Source of the DNA: Gemmatimonas phototrophica
GTDB lineage: Bacteria; Gemmatimonadota; Gemmatimonadetes; Gemmatimonadales; Gemmatimonadaceae
Length of the DNA stretch: 64,000 nucleotides
Assembly (NCBI GenBank): GCA_945869195.1
Contig: CAMBNV010000004.1
Location: forward strand, 1-64,000
Direction of reading: 5' to 3'
Positions 1 to 8,626 of the stretch are shown here, in pieces. The position numbers were made by a program, and so were the translations under genes. The first letter of the stretch is position 1; each line of letters opens with the position of its first letter. The notes beneath the pieces are model-generated. The model saw nothing but the letters and a program-made list of their open reading frames with translations, ran no database searches and was not told where the DNA came from.

Positions 1-1
1 T

Positions 2-640
2 GGTGGTGGTGGTGGTGCGAACAGCACGCTCGGTGGCAACGGGCCGTATGTCGTGCCTGGCAGCTACCGTGTGCAACTCTTCAAACGAGTGGCTGGGGAG
101 CGCACCGCGCTCACGCAACCGGTGGCGTTCGACGTCCAACTGCTTCCGAACACGGCGCTCACGGTGGCCGAACGCGAAGAGGCGCTCGCGTTCCAACGGG
201 AGGCACAGCAGCTCCAGCGCGTCGTGCTCGGCGCCAATGCCACGATGGCCGAGGTGAGCGCGCGACTCGACGCGCTGCAGCGTGCGGTGGAACAGCTCAC
301 CAAGGTCACCCGGCTCGACACCGACGTGCGCTCCGCGATCGTCAAGCTGCGCGGCATTCGCGAGCCGTTGAACGGCGACAATACTGCGGGCCGCTACTCA
401 GAGCCGACTGAGACCTCACTGCTCGGTCGCATGAACACCGCGGCCGGGTTCGGCGGGACGCTTGCGCCGCCGACGGGAACGCAACGACGTCAGCTGGAGA
501 TCGTGCGGGATCGGTATCCGGCGATCCATGCGGCGCTGCTGTCATTCGTACGCGATGATCTGGCGGCGCTCGAGCGGAAGGCGGAGGCAGAAGGGGCGCC
601 TTGGACGCCGGGGCGGATGATTTCGTTGCCGCCGAAGTGA
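2..640 (+). CDS. C-terminal part of a secreted BNR/VPS10-type beta-propeller protein (5' truncated by window)
   Basis: The reading frame is already open at the window edge, so only the last 212 codons or so are visible. It opens with a poly-Gly run from GGT codons, then a beta-rich tail of the type G-S-Y-R-V-Q-L that usually follows the propeller of Gemmatimonadota BNR-repeat/glycosyl-hydrolase-like proteins. An Ala/Glu-rich helical segment follows (roughly codons 55-110 of the visible part). The propeller itself lies outside, so the family call rests on the tail only. A strong terminator sits 23 bp after the TGA stop, so this ends its transcription unit. Confidence 0.55.
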   Translation, partial: GGGGGANSTLGGNGPYVVPGSYRVQLFKRVAGERTALTQPVAFDVQLLPNTALTVAEREEALAFQREAQQLQRVVLGANATMAEVSARLDALQRAVEQLTKVTRLDTDVRSAIVKLRGIREPLNGDNTAGRYSEPTETSLLGRMNTAAGFGGTLAPPTGTQRRQLEIVRDRYPAIHAALLSFVRDDLAALERKAEAEGAPWTPGRMISLPPK

Positions 641-662
641 ATTTTTGAGACGGTCGAGGGAC

Positions 663-713
663 GACGAGGCGGGGGAGCACGGCGCTGAGCCGTCTCCCCC
701 GCCTCGTCTTTCT
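663..713 (+). terminator. Rho-independent terminator after the BNR-type gene
   Basis: A perfect 15-bp inverted repeat (663-677 with 694-708) has a further inner stem (679-683 with 689-693) and is followed by TTTCTAT. The reverse direction lacks a T-run, so it acts mainly for the + strand gene ending at 640. Confidence 0.85.
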
Positions 714-822
714 ATATGCGTTCCGCTCTCACCGAAGCCCCGCCCCCGACTGAGGTGAGCCGCGCTCGAAGCCCATCGATTTGCGCCCACCGCAAACGGC
801 GCGCTGATCCGTACCGATTGGC

Positions 823-1260
823 TCAGCGCATTCGGGTGGCGGCAACCGCGAGACAGATCCACCCCGCGATGAATGCCACGCCGCCCAGCGGCGTCACCGC
901 ACCGAGCGCCCGGAGGCCGGTGAAGGTCATCGCGTAGAGCGAGCCCGAAAAGAGCACGGTGCCGATGACGAAGCACCACCCCGCGCCGATCACGACGCCA
1001 GTCTCTGCATTGCCACCCGAGACCACCGCACCGACTTCCGTTGTGCGCGACAGCACCCACGCCACCGCGATGAGCGCGAGTGCGTGGTACATCTGGTAGC
1101 GAGCGGCGGTCTCGAAGACCTCGAGCAGACGAGGTGCGACGCGCTCGCGGAGGGCATGCGCACCGAAGGCGCCGGCGGCCACGGAGAGCGCGGCCGACAG
1201 GGCACCGATGATCAGGAAGAGGCGGGACACGAGAGAAATGTCGCGCCACGAGGGGCCCAC
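823..1260 (-). CDS. DUF423 family small membrane protein (YgdD-like)
   Basis: 145 residues with about four hydrophobic helices. It opens with the small-residue helix typical of DUF423 (I-G-A-L-S-A-A-L-S-V-A-A-G-A-F-G-A-H), where the G-A-F-G-A-H-A-L motif is the family signature. A second conserved stretch, Y-Q-M-Y-H-A-L-A-L, follows. Molecular function is unknown and the location is the inner membrane. The ATG at 1260 is the only in-frame ATG upstream of the domain, but a GTG ten codons in would give a more typical family length. It diverges from imuA. Confidence 0.85.
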   Translation of the reverse strand: MGPSWRDISLVSRLFLIIGALSAALSVAAGAFGAHALRERVAPRLLEVFETAARYQMYHALALIAVAWVLSRTTEVGAVVSGGNAETGVVIGAGWCFVIGTVLFSGSLYAMTFTGLRALGAVTPLGGVAFIAGWICLAVAATRMR

Positions 1261-1315
1261 GTGGAGGCCATGCGAAGTATTGCCATGCCAACCTCCGCAG
1301 CTATTCCGTTCGCCC

Positions 1316-1380
1316 TTGCAATTGTCGGTGTTTATTCGGTAATTACGCCCAATGACATTCTGTCTTTATTCGGTATTCAG
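1316..1380 (+). promoter_or_regulatory. AT-rich leader of imuA with an 11-bp direct repeat
   Basis: This block is much more AT-rich than its surroundings and contains TTTATTCGGTA twice (1331-1341 and 1365-1375), 34 bp apart start to start. A GTAATTAC palindrome lies at 1339-1346. The repeats sit directly upstream of the first gene of the damage-tolerance cassette, so they may be promoter or operator elements. I could not fit a convincing -35/-10 pair. The composition also argues that this stretch is not coding, although the imuA frame is open through it. Confidence 0.4.
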
Positions 1381-2115
1381 GTGTCCCTAGTCGCCCTTCG
1401 TCAACAACTCGCCGTCGTCGTCGCCGGCACACCAAGCAGCGCGCCGGGGCTCCCCACAGGAGTCACGGCACTCGACACGATGCTCCCAGGGCGCGGTGTC
1501 CCGCGCGGACGCCTCACCGAACTACTTGCCCCTGCCGGGCTCGGTAAAACGACGATCACACGCTCGCTGGTGGCGGCCACGCTTCGCCGCGGAGGCAGTG
1601 TGGCATGGATCGACGCGACCCGGACGCTCGACCCGCGGGACTGGGCACAGGTCACGATCCACCGGGCCAAGGGAAGCCCCATGGCCCGCGAGGCCCGCGA
1701 CGAGTTCGACGCCCTCTGGGTGGTGCGGCCGGGCGATCCGGCGCGCGGCCCTTGGTGCGCCGACCTGCTACTGCGTTCGGGAGCGTTTGCACTCGTCGTG
1801 CTCGACGGTGCACCGGTGCTGCCGCGCGCGGTGGCGGTGCGCCTCACGCAACTCGCGCGCGCGTCTGACGCCGCGTTGCTACTGCTGGGCGACGGGAGGC
1901 GCGCCTCGGAGGTCGGCGGGGCGTTGCGGCTCCGTCTCACAGGGAAGCGGTCATCGGGAGCCGCGGTCCATCGGGTCACTGCCACGCTCGAGAAGGGCGG
2001 GCCTTATCAGCAGGTGGAACTGGAGGTAGGTCGTGGGCCCGGCATCGCGCGTCGCCTGTGTACGCATCCCGAGATTCCCGATCGGCGCGGTGTGGCTCGA
2101 TCGCAACGACACTGA
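1381..2115 (+). CDS. imuA: ImuA: RecA-fold accessory protein of the ImuABC translesion mutasome
   Basis: 244 residues from GTG 1381. A RecA-like ATPase core follows a short N-terminal helix (L-R-Q-Q-L). An intact Walker A (A-P-A-G-L-G-K-T, residues 50-57) is followed by a hydrophobic Walker-B-like strand (F-A-L-V-V-L-D). In characterised systems ImuA works with ImuB and DnaE2 in damage-induced error-prone synthesis. The frame is open far upstream, but that DNA has non-coding composition, so GTG 1381 was chosen; there is no Shine-Dalgarno, so leaderless translation is possible. Its last 83 bp overlap imuB in another frame, which argues for coupled translation. Confidence 0.8.
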   Translation: MSLVALRQQLAVVVAGTPSSAPGLPTGVTALDTMLPGRGVPRGRLTELLAPAGLGKTTITRSLVAATLRRGGSVAWIDATRTLDPRDWAQVTIHRAKGSPMAREARDEFDALWVVRPGDPARGPWCADLLLRSGAFALVVLDGAPVLPRAVAVRLTQLARASDAALLLLGDGRRASEVGGALRLRLTGKRSSGAAVHRVTATLEKGGPYQQVELEVGRGPGIARRLCTHPEIPDRRGVARSQRH

Positions 2116-3640
2116 TCTGCACTGGGATACACTGCCGCTCGCGCTGACCGAGGGCACGCTCGTGCGCGCCGCGAGCGCCACCGCCGCGCAGGTGGGAGTG
2201 CGCGTGGGAATGACGCTCGCCCAGGCGCGCGCAAAATGCGCCACCCTCGTACCCCTCACCTGGGACACGCGGTTGATCGCCCGCGAGACCGCGCGTGCGA
2301 GCGCGGCCTTTCTCGCGGCGAGCCCGCAGGTCGCGCCCGAACGTGGCGCGCCCGGTACCTGGTGGGTGGGGGCGGATGGATTTGACGGGGTGGGGGGCGA
2401 ACGGATCCTCGCGGAGTCGCTGCTCGCAATGGCGCGCGTCTGGCATCCCCGCGCGCGCGTTGCAATCGCCGACTCCTGTGTGACGGCGTATGCCGCCACC
2501 TGGAGTGCGCGCGCAGCGGGATCACCGTTGCATATCGCACCCGGTGGTGACGGTGAGTACCTCGCGCGCGTGCCGACCACACTCGTGCCCATGGAACTCG
2601 AACTGCGCGAGGCACTCACGGCGCTCGGGCTGCGCACCGCGGGTGCGTTCGCCCGCCTTGACCCGCTCGAGGTGGAGCGCCGTTGGGGGAGCACCGGACT
2701 CGCCTCCTGGCGCCTTGCCCGCGGCGACGACGCGCGCCGCGCCACACTCTCACGCACCGACGATCCGCGCGCGATTACGCACGACCTCGCCACGAGCTCA
2801 AGTTCCATGGAGCCGGTGCTCTTTCTCGTGCGCGCCGCGCTCGACCGACTCGTGCACACGCTCGCCGCCGAGGGGCGCGCGGTGGCGGCGGTGGCGATCA
2901 CGCTCACGCTCGAGTGGCCGGACGACGTATCGCTCGCCGGTCAGGGGGCGCTGCCGACCACGTTGCTGCCGGGGCGCCGCATCACACGCGAGATGCGACC
3001 CGCCCGGCCGATTGCACGCGCGGCCCCGCTCTTTGAACGGTGCCGCGCGCTACTCGACACCTGGACACTCGACGCACCGATTCGCGCGGTCGAGGTGCGC
3101 ATCTCCGACTCGTCGCCCTCGGCGGCCGAGCAGGGCGACCTGCTCGCGCCAACCTGGCGGGACCCTGCGGCCGCGGAAGCCGCGCTCGCCCGGTTGCGTG
3201 CCACGCTTGGCAGGGACGCGGTGGTGCGGCCCGTCCGCCGCGACTCGCATGCGCCGGAGCGGGCGGGGGCGTGGGAGGAGGTGGAGCAGTCGGAGCTGCG
3301 GGTGCCGACGCTGGACGTCGTGACGCGGAATGGCGGTGCGCACAACGGTGCGCATGACGCCGCAATGCCTGCGCCCGCCGTACCTGCGGCGCGACTCCTC
3401 GAATCCCCCGAACCAATCACCATCACCACCGACAAGCGTGGCACGCCGCTCCTGATGTTCTGGCGCGGCCGTCGCGTCGCGCTCGAGCGGGCGCATGGAC
3501 CCGAGCGGTTGTCGGGCGAGTGGTGGCAGGCGGAGCCGTTCGCACGTGAGTACTGGCGCTGTGAGAGCGACGAGTTGGGGCAGGATCTCCTGCTCTACCG
3601 CAATGGCGATGGGTGGCGGTTGCAGGGGTGGTATGACTGA
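2033..3640 (+). CDS. imuB: ImuB: catalytically inactive Y-family polymerase homologue
   Basis: 535 residues from GTG 2033. It has the Y-family fold (palm-fingers about 1-200, helix-hairpin-helix region about 180-235, little finger to about 330). At the first metal-binding motif it reads V-R-I-P-R-F-P-I-G-A-V instead of the acidic D-x-D-x-F-F of active polymerases, as expected for ImuB. A likely beta-clamp peptide, E-Q-G-D-L-L-A, lies at residues 366-372. The C-terminus ends in the ImuB-type W/Y-rich module (G-W-R-L-Q-G-W-Y-D), common to actinobacterial and related ImuB. The role is a hub bridging ImuA, the clamp and DnaE2. Confidence 0.9.
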   Translation: MGPASRVACVRIPRFPIGAVWLDRNDTDLHWDTLPLALTEGTLVRAASATAAQVGVRVGMTLAQARAKCATLVPLTWDTRLIARETARASAAFLAASPQVAPERGAPGTWWVGADGFDGVGGERILAESLLAMARVWHPRARVAIADSCVTAYAATWSARAAGSPLHIAPGGDGEYLARVPTTLVPMELELREALTALGLRTAGAFARLDPLEVERRWGSTGLASWRLARGDDARRATLSRTDDPRAITHDLATSSSSMEPVLFLVRAALDRLVHTLAAEGRAVAAVAITLTLEWPDDVSLAGQGALPTTLLPGRRITREMRPARPIARAAPLFERCRALLDTWTLDAPIRAVEVRISDSSPSAAEQGDLLAPTWRDPAAAEAALARLRATLGRDAVVRPVRRDSHAPERAGAWEEVEQSELRVPTLDVVTRNGGAHNGAHDAAMPAPAVPAARLLESPEPITITTDKRGTPLLMFWRGRRVALERAHGPERLSGEWWQAEPFAREYWRCESDELGQDLLLYRNGDGWRLQGWYD

Positions 3641-3679
3641 CCGGACCGATGCCCGCCTGAAGGAAATGCAAGGCACGCG

Positions 3680-6600
3680 GTGACCGCCTACGCCGAGCTC
3701 CACTGCCACTCGACCTTCTCCCTCCTCGACGGCGCCTCGAATCCCGAACGCCTCGTCGAACGGGCGGTGGAAGTCGGTCTTCCCGCGCTCGCGCTCACCG
3801 ACCACAACGACGTGGGCGGCGCCGTGCGCTTCTCGACGGCTGCGCGCACGACCGGCCTCGCGGCGATCCAGGGCGTGGAGCTCACGGTCGATGTCCCGCT
3901 CCCCACGGGACTCGGCCGCGCCGTCGTCGAAGCCCTGCCGGGGCGCGTGCTGGGCGAAGACGGCGTGCCGCGCCTGCGTACGCACCTCGTCTGCCTTGTC
4001 GAGTCGCGCGAAGGATGGGGGAACCTCTGCACGCTGATCACGCGCGCACGACTGGACCATCCGCGGGGCGAACCGCGCGTGACGCTTGACCAACTCGTCG
4101 CGCATACCGACGGACTCTTCGCGCTCACAGGGTGTCCGCGCGGATGGGTGCCGCAGTTGCTCGCACTCGGCAACGACGCGCAGTCGGCACTCGGCACACT
4201 CACGGAAGCATTCGGTCGCCGCATCGCCGTGGAATGCTGGGATCACGCGCTCCCCGAGGAACACGCCCTCGTGCAACGCTTGCTCCCACTCGCAAAGTCG
4301 CAGGACCTCTCGTGGGTGGTGACCAACGATGTGCACTACGCGCGCCCACGCGGCCGTCTCGCGCATGACGTCCTCGTGTCACTGCGCCATGGTGCGACGC
4401 TCGACGAGATGGGGACGCGCCTGCGCCCCAATGGTGAGTGGTATCTCAAAGGCCACGCCCAGCTCGCCGCGCGCTGGTCGGGGATGGAAGAGGGCCTCGC
4501 CGCCTCACTGGCGATCGCCGAGCGTTGCGCATTCCGGCTCGAGACGCTCAAGCCAAAACTGCCACACTTTCCGCTGCCCGAAGGCGTGAGCGAGGACGAA
4601 TACCTCGAACGTCTGGTAGAGGCGGGCGCCGAGGAGCGCTGGGGGCCGCATCGCACCGCACGGCACAACCACCAGCTCGCACACGAGCTCGGGCTCATCG
4701 CAAAGCTCGGGCTCTCTGGCTACTTCCTGATCGTCTGGGACATCGTGCGCTACGCGCGGCGCGAGGGGATCCTCTGCCAGGGGCGCGGTTCGGCGGCGAA
4801 TAGCGCCGTCTGCTACTGCCTCGGCATTACGGCGGTGGACCCGATCAAGCTCGCGCTGCTCTTCGAGCGATTCCTGAGCGAAGAGCGCGCCGAGGCACCA
4901 GACATCGACATCGACTTCGCACACCGCGAACGGGAGCGTGTGTTGCAGTACGTGTACGCGCGCTATGGCCGCGAGCATGCGGCGATGGTCTGCGAGCACA
5001 TCACCTGGCGCGGGCGCAGCGCCGTGCGCGACGCGGCCCGGGTGCTGGGATTCTCGCCCGAGCAGGCGGGCGCACTCGCCGCGTCCAGCGACCAGGACGC
5101 GCGGCTGGAGCGCGCGCACCTCGACCCGAACGATCCGAGAGTGCAACGACTCGCCGACATCGTTGCAGGCCTCGACGCCGCACCACGGCATCGAGGCATC
5201 CACGTCGGGGGCTTCGTCCTGACCGAGGAGCCGCTGCGTACCGTCGTCCCGATCGAACCGGCGAGCATGGAGGACCGCACCGTCATCCAGTGGGAGAAGG
5301 ACGACCTTGAGCCCCTCGGTCTGATCAAGATCGACCTCTTAGGCCTCGGCATGCTCACCGTGCTGCAGGACTGCCTCGCCTACGTGCGCCGCACGCGCGG
5401 CGTCGCGATCGACCTCGGCCAACTCGACTGCGCCGACCAGGCGGTGTATGACGACCTCTGCCGCGCCGACACGGTGGGCGTCTTCCAGGTGGAGAGCCGC
5501 GCGCAGATGAACACGCTCCCGCGACTCAAGCCGCGCTGCTTCTACGATCTGGTCGTTGACGTCGCACTCATCCGCCCGGGACCGATCCAGGGCGACATGG
5601 TGCATCCGTATCTCCGGCGACGGGCGGGGACGGAGGTGGTCACGTATCCGCACCCATCGCTTGAGCCAATCCTCAAACGCACCCTCGGCGTGCCGCTCTT
5701 CCAGGAGCAGGGGATGCAGGTTGCGATCGCCGCCGCGGGCTTCACGCCTGGGGAGGCCGACCTCCTGCGCCGAGCGATGGGCCACAAGCGGAGCCGCGAA
5801 CGGATGGCCGAGATCTGCCAGAAAATGATCCGCGGCATGGAAGCCAATGGCATCACGCCCGCGCTCGCGCAACGGATCTACCAGCAGATCAACGCCTTCG
5901 CCGACTACGGCTTTCCCGAGAGCCATGCGGCGAGTTTCGCGCTCATCGTCTACGCGAGCGCCTACCTGCGGCACTACTACGCGCCCGAATTCCTCTGCGC
6001 GACCCTCAATGCACAGCCGATGGGGTTCTATGGCCCGGGCACCCTAATCGAGGACGCCAAACGACACGGAGTGAAGGTGCTGCCGGTGGATGTGACGCGG
6101 AGCGCATGGAATCACACGCTCGAGCCGTTGCCCGGGAAGCACGGACCGCCGGGGGTACGGCTGGGGATGCGGTCGGTGCGCGGGCTTGGCCCCACGGCCC
6201 AGGCGAAGATCGAGACGGCGGCGATCCCCTTCACCACCATCTCCGATTTCGTCATGGGCACCAAACTCGATCGACGCGCGCTGCGGGCACTGGCCGAGTC
6301 GGGTGCGTTCGACGCGTTCGTGTCTGACGAGCCGGCGGCGCGGCGACGACGCGTGGCGCTCTGGCGCGTACTCGAAGCCGAGCGGGCACCAGCGGGGCCG
6401 CTCGCGCTCTTCCCGGAGTCGCGTGTGCCACCACACCTCCCGGCGTTCGCCCCTCCAGAGCTCACCGAGGCCGACTACCGCCTCACGGGACTCTCGCTCA
6501 ACGGCCACCCCATGCGGCACCTTCGCGCGCTGTTAGCACCCAACGGCGTCCGTAGCGCGCGGGAACTGCATGCCATGAAGAACGGCGAGGCCGTCGCGCA

Positions 6601-6868
6601 CGCCGGCCTCGTGATCTGCCGCCAACGTCCCGGCACCGCAAAGGGCTTCGTCTTCCTCACGCTCGAGGACGAGACCGGCACGATCAACATCGTCGTCACA
6701 CCAGAGCGCTTCGAGCGACAGGCGCAACTCATCTCGCGCACGCCGCTGTTGCTCGTGCGCGGGGTGCTACAGGTGGAGAGTGGGGTGTGGAACATCCGCG
6801 CGAAGAGTTTTGCACCGCTCAGAGCGGGAGCGGGCGAGGATGCGGTCCGGGGACATAACTACCGATGA
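3680..6868 (+). CDS. dnaE2: Error-prone DNA polymerase DnaE2 (ImuC)
   Basis: 1062 residues from GTG 3680, with an AAGG about 8 nt upstream and 39 bp after imuB. The order is N-terminal PHP domain (A-E-L-H-C-H-S-T-F-S at residues 5-14), C-family palm with the catalytic D-I-D-I-D at 408-412, thumb/fingers, then a C-terminal OB fold (about 950-1040). Its length is that of DnaE2 (about 1,050) rather than DnaE1 (about 1,160), and linkage to imuAB fixes the paralogue. It is the catalytic subunit of the translesion mutasome. The three genes are in one direction with overlap or short gaps and are probably one operon. Confidence 0.95.
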   Translation: MTAYAELHCHSTFSLLDGASNPERLVERAVEVGLPALALTDHNDVGGAVRFSTAARTTGLAAIQGVELTVDVPLPTGLGRAVVEALPGRVLGEDGVPRLRTHLVCLVESREGWGNLCTLITRARLDHPRGEPRVTLDQLVAHTDGLFALTGCPRGWVPQLLALGNDAQSALGTLTEAFGRRIAVECWDHALPEEHALVQRLLPLAKSQDLSWVVTNDVHYARPRGRLAHDVLVSLRHGATLDEMGTRLRPNGEWYLKGHAQLAARWSGMEEGLAASLAIAERCAFRLETLKPKLPHFPLPEGVSEDEYLERLVEAGAEERWGPHRTARHNHQLAHELGLIAKLGLSGYFLIVWDIVRYARREGILCQGRGSAANSAVCYCLGITAVDPIKLALLFERFLSEERAEAPDIDIDFAHRERERVLQYVYARYGREHAAMVCEHITWRGRSAVRDAARVLGFSPEQAGALAASSDQDARLERAHLDPNDPRVQRLADIVAGLDAAPRHRGIHVGGFVLTEEPLRTVVPIEPASMEDRTVIQWEKDDLEPLGLIKIDLLGLGMLTVLQDCLAYVRRTRGVAIDLGQLDCADQAVYDDLCRADTVGVFQVESRAQMNTLPRLKPRCFYDLVVDVALIRPGPIQGDMVHPYLRRRAGTEVVTYPHPSLEPILKRTLGVPLFQEQGMQVAIAAAGFTPGEADLLRRAMGHKRSRERMAEICQKMIRGMEANGITPALAQRIYQQINAFADYGFPESHAASFALIVYASAYLRHYYAPEFLCATLNAQPMGFYGPGTLIEDAKRHGVKVLPVDVTRSAWNHTLEPLPGKHGPPGVRLGMRSVRGLGPTAQAKIETAAIPFTTISDFVMGTKLDRRALRALAESGAFDAFVSDEPAARRRRVALWRVLEAERAPAGPLALFPESRVPPHLPAFAPPELTEADYRLTGLSLNGHPMRHLRALLAPNGVRSARELHAMKNGEAVAHAGLVICRQRPGTAKGFVFLTLEDETGTINIVVTPERFERQAQLISRTPLLLVRGVLQVESGVWNIRAKSFAPLRAGAGEDAVRGHNYR

Positions 6869-6951
6869 GCGACGAGGGAGGCGGCCCCTCCCACTGAGCA
6901 CCGCATCGGTCCACCTTACAGCTTCCCTCTCTCATCTCACCGCTGCCTTTT

Positions 6952-7575
6952 ATGCTCCTCGCACTCTTCGGCGCCACCGGCCGCGTCGGCGGCTGCTTCC
7001 TCGACTACGCACTCGCCGACGGCCACACCATCCGCGCCCTCGTCCGTGATGTGACGGCACTCGCGCCACGCGCGGGACTCGAGGTCGTACAGGGTGACGT
7101 GCTCGACGCCATCACGGTGGCACGCCTGATCGCCGGCACCGATGCCGTGGTCTCAGGCCTCGGCGGCGCGGGCATCGACCATCCCGGCCAAGCGCAGTCA
7201 CAGGGCATGCGCCACATCATCGCCGGCATGGAACAGCACGGGGTGCGGCGCGTCCTCGGGGTCGCCGGAGCGGGAATCCTCGACTCGGTGAACGGCGGAC
7301 TCAGTCATGATCAGCCCGGATTTCCTGCGATGTTCAAGAAAGTGAGCGATCGCCACGAGGAAGCCTGGCGCGCGATGCGCGACAGTGGACTCGACTGGAC
7401 CATGGTCGCCACCGGCGACATCGTCCCCGGGGAGAGAACCGGTACGTATCGCACGCTCGCAGATCGATCACCCGCGAAGGCACACCGCATTTCGGTCGAG
7501 GATGTCGCCGATCTCCTGCTGCGATCGCTGACTGAGGGATTGCACAAGCAGACGCGCGTTGGCGCGGGGTACTGA
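6952..7575 (+). CDS. NAD(P)-binding Rossmann-fold (NmrA/atypical SDR-like) oxidoreductase
   Basis: 207 residues. The N-terminal beta-alpha-beta carries G-A-T-G-R-V-G (residues 7-13), the dinucleotide motif of atypical short-chain dehydrogenases of the YwnB/BLVRB-like group. A D-V-L-D-A segment follows strand 3 and a V-V-S-G-L-G-G segment follows strand 4. No YxxxK catalytic pair is evident, as is usual for this group, so the substrate cannot be predicted. There is no good Shine-Dalgarno. It follows dnaE2 by 83 bp but looks functionally unrelated. Confidence 0.8.
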   Translation: MLLALFGATGRVGGCFLDYALADGHTIRALVRDVTALAPRAGLEVVQGDVLDAITVARLIAGTDAVVSGLGGAGIDHPGQAQSQGMRHIIAGMEQHGVRRVLGVAGAGILDSVNGGLSHDQPGFPAMFKKVSDRHEEAWRAMRDSGLDWTMVATGDIVPGERTGTYRTLADRSPAKAHRISVEDVADLLLRSLTEGLHKQTRVGAGY

Positions 7576-7630
7576 GCCGCGCTTACCAACGCGGTCCGCG
7601 ACGGGTCGCCGGTGCGTCCCCACTCGGGAG

Positions 7631-8497
7631 TCACCGCCCGAGCAACTGCGCTCTCACCCAGACTCCCGTGTCGCGCACGATCGCGAGGTCTACCCCGGTC
7701 TCAAACCCACGCGCCGCCAACCGCTCGAGGATCAGCTCGGTCGCGACATTCCCGGTCGCACCCGGCGCGAACGGACAGCCCCCGAGCCCGGCCACACTCG
7801 AGTCGAAGCTGCGGATCCCGAGATCGAGACAGGTGTCGATGTTCACCAGGGCGCGACCGTACGTATCGTGAAAGTGGCCGTTCACTCGCGAGACATCGGC
7901 GATCCCGAGTACCGACTCCATCACGCGCCGTGTGCTCTCCGGCGTCCCCACACCGATCGTGTCGGCGATACTGAGTTCGTCGCATCCCATCGCGAGGAGC
8001 TCGCCGGCGACTCGCGCGACCGCGGTCGGGGTGACGTCGCCCTCGTAGGGACAGCCCAGCGCACAGGAAACAGTGCCGCGCACGACGAGGCCCTGGGCGC
8101 GCGCCGCGGCCACCACCGGACGAAATCGTTCGAGTGACTCGGCGATCGAACAGTTGATGTTTCGCTGCGAAAACGACTCGCTCGCCGCACCAAACACGCA
8201 GATCGCGTCGGCGCGTGCGGCGAGTGCGCCCTCCAAGCCGCGCATGTTCGGCGTGAGCACGGAGTACCGAACACCCGCGTGACGCGTGATTTGCGCCATC
8301 ACGTCGGCTGCATCGGCCATCTGTGGAACCGCCGTTGGCGAGACGAACGCGGTCACCTCAATCGCGCGAAAGCCTGCCCCGCTCAGACGATCGACGAGCC
8401 CGACCTTCACCGAGGCGGGTAATAACTGCCTCTCATTCTGCAGGCCGTCACGCGGCGAGACCTCAACTAGCGTGACGGAGGAATCAGTCGATGGCAC
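7631..8497 (-). CDS. mvaB: Hydroxymethylglutaryl-CoA lyase
   Basis: 288 residues from GTG 8497. This is a DRE-TIM-type barrel opening with V-S-P-R-D-G-L-Q-N-E (catalytic Arg-Asp) and ending with the signature G-L-G-G-C-P-F-A-P-G, whose Cys is near residue 241. A metal-binding H-F-H motif (N-G-H-F-H-D-T-Y-G) lies between. The enzyme cleaves HMG-CoA to acetyl-CoA and acetoacetate in leucine or ketone-body catabolism. The frame stays open upstream into the gluQ region, but nothing there resembles the family. The start lacks a clear ribosome site. It diverges from gluQ. Confidence 0.88.
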   Translation of the reverse strand: MPSTDSSVTLVEVSPRDGLQNERQLLPASVKVGLVDRLSGAGFRAIEVTAFVSPTAVPQMADAADVMAQITRHAGVRYSVLTPNMRGLEGALAARADAICVFGAASESFSQRNINCSIAESLERFRPVVAAARAQGLVVRGTVSCALGCPYEGDVTPTAVARVAGELLAMGCDELSIADTIGVGTPESTRRVMESVLGIADVSRVNGHFHDTYGRALVNIDTCLDLGIRSFDSSVAGLGGCPFAPGATGNVATELILERLAARGFETGVDLAIVRDTGVWVRAQLLGR

Positions 8498-8626
8498 GGA
8501 GGCGAGGATGAAGGACGGACACAGGACGGATGCGAGCTCACCCGCCTGCTGCAATCTGTCCTGCGGCAGGCATGTTGTCAGTCCAGCGGTGCGAGGTGAG
8601 ATTGCGACTTCCCCTCTGGAGCCCCC

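Noticed and set aside
1..17. TGG/GGT trinucleotide run at the window start
   Set aside because: It encodes a poly-Gly run in a coding frame; a simple-sequence tract rather than a CRISPR or mobile repeat.
3050..4366. Antisense frame of about 438 codons over imuB/dnaE2
   Set aside because: Composition and content are those of a shadow of the translesion genes.
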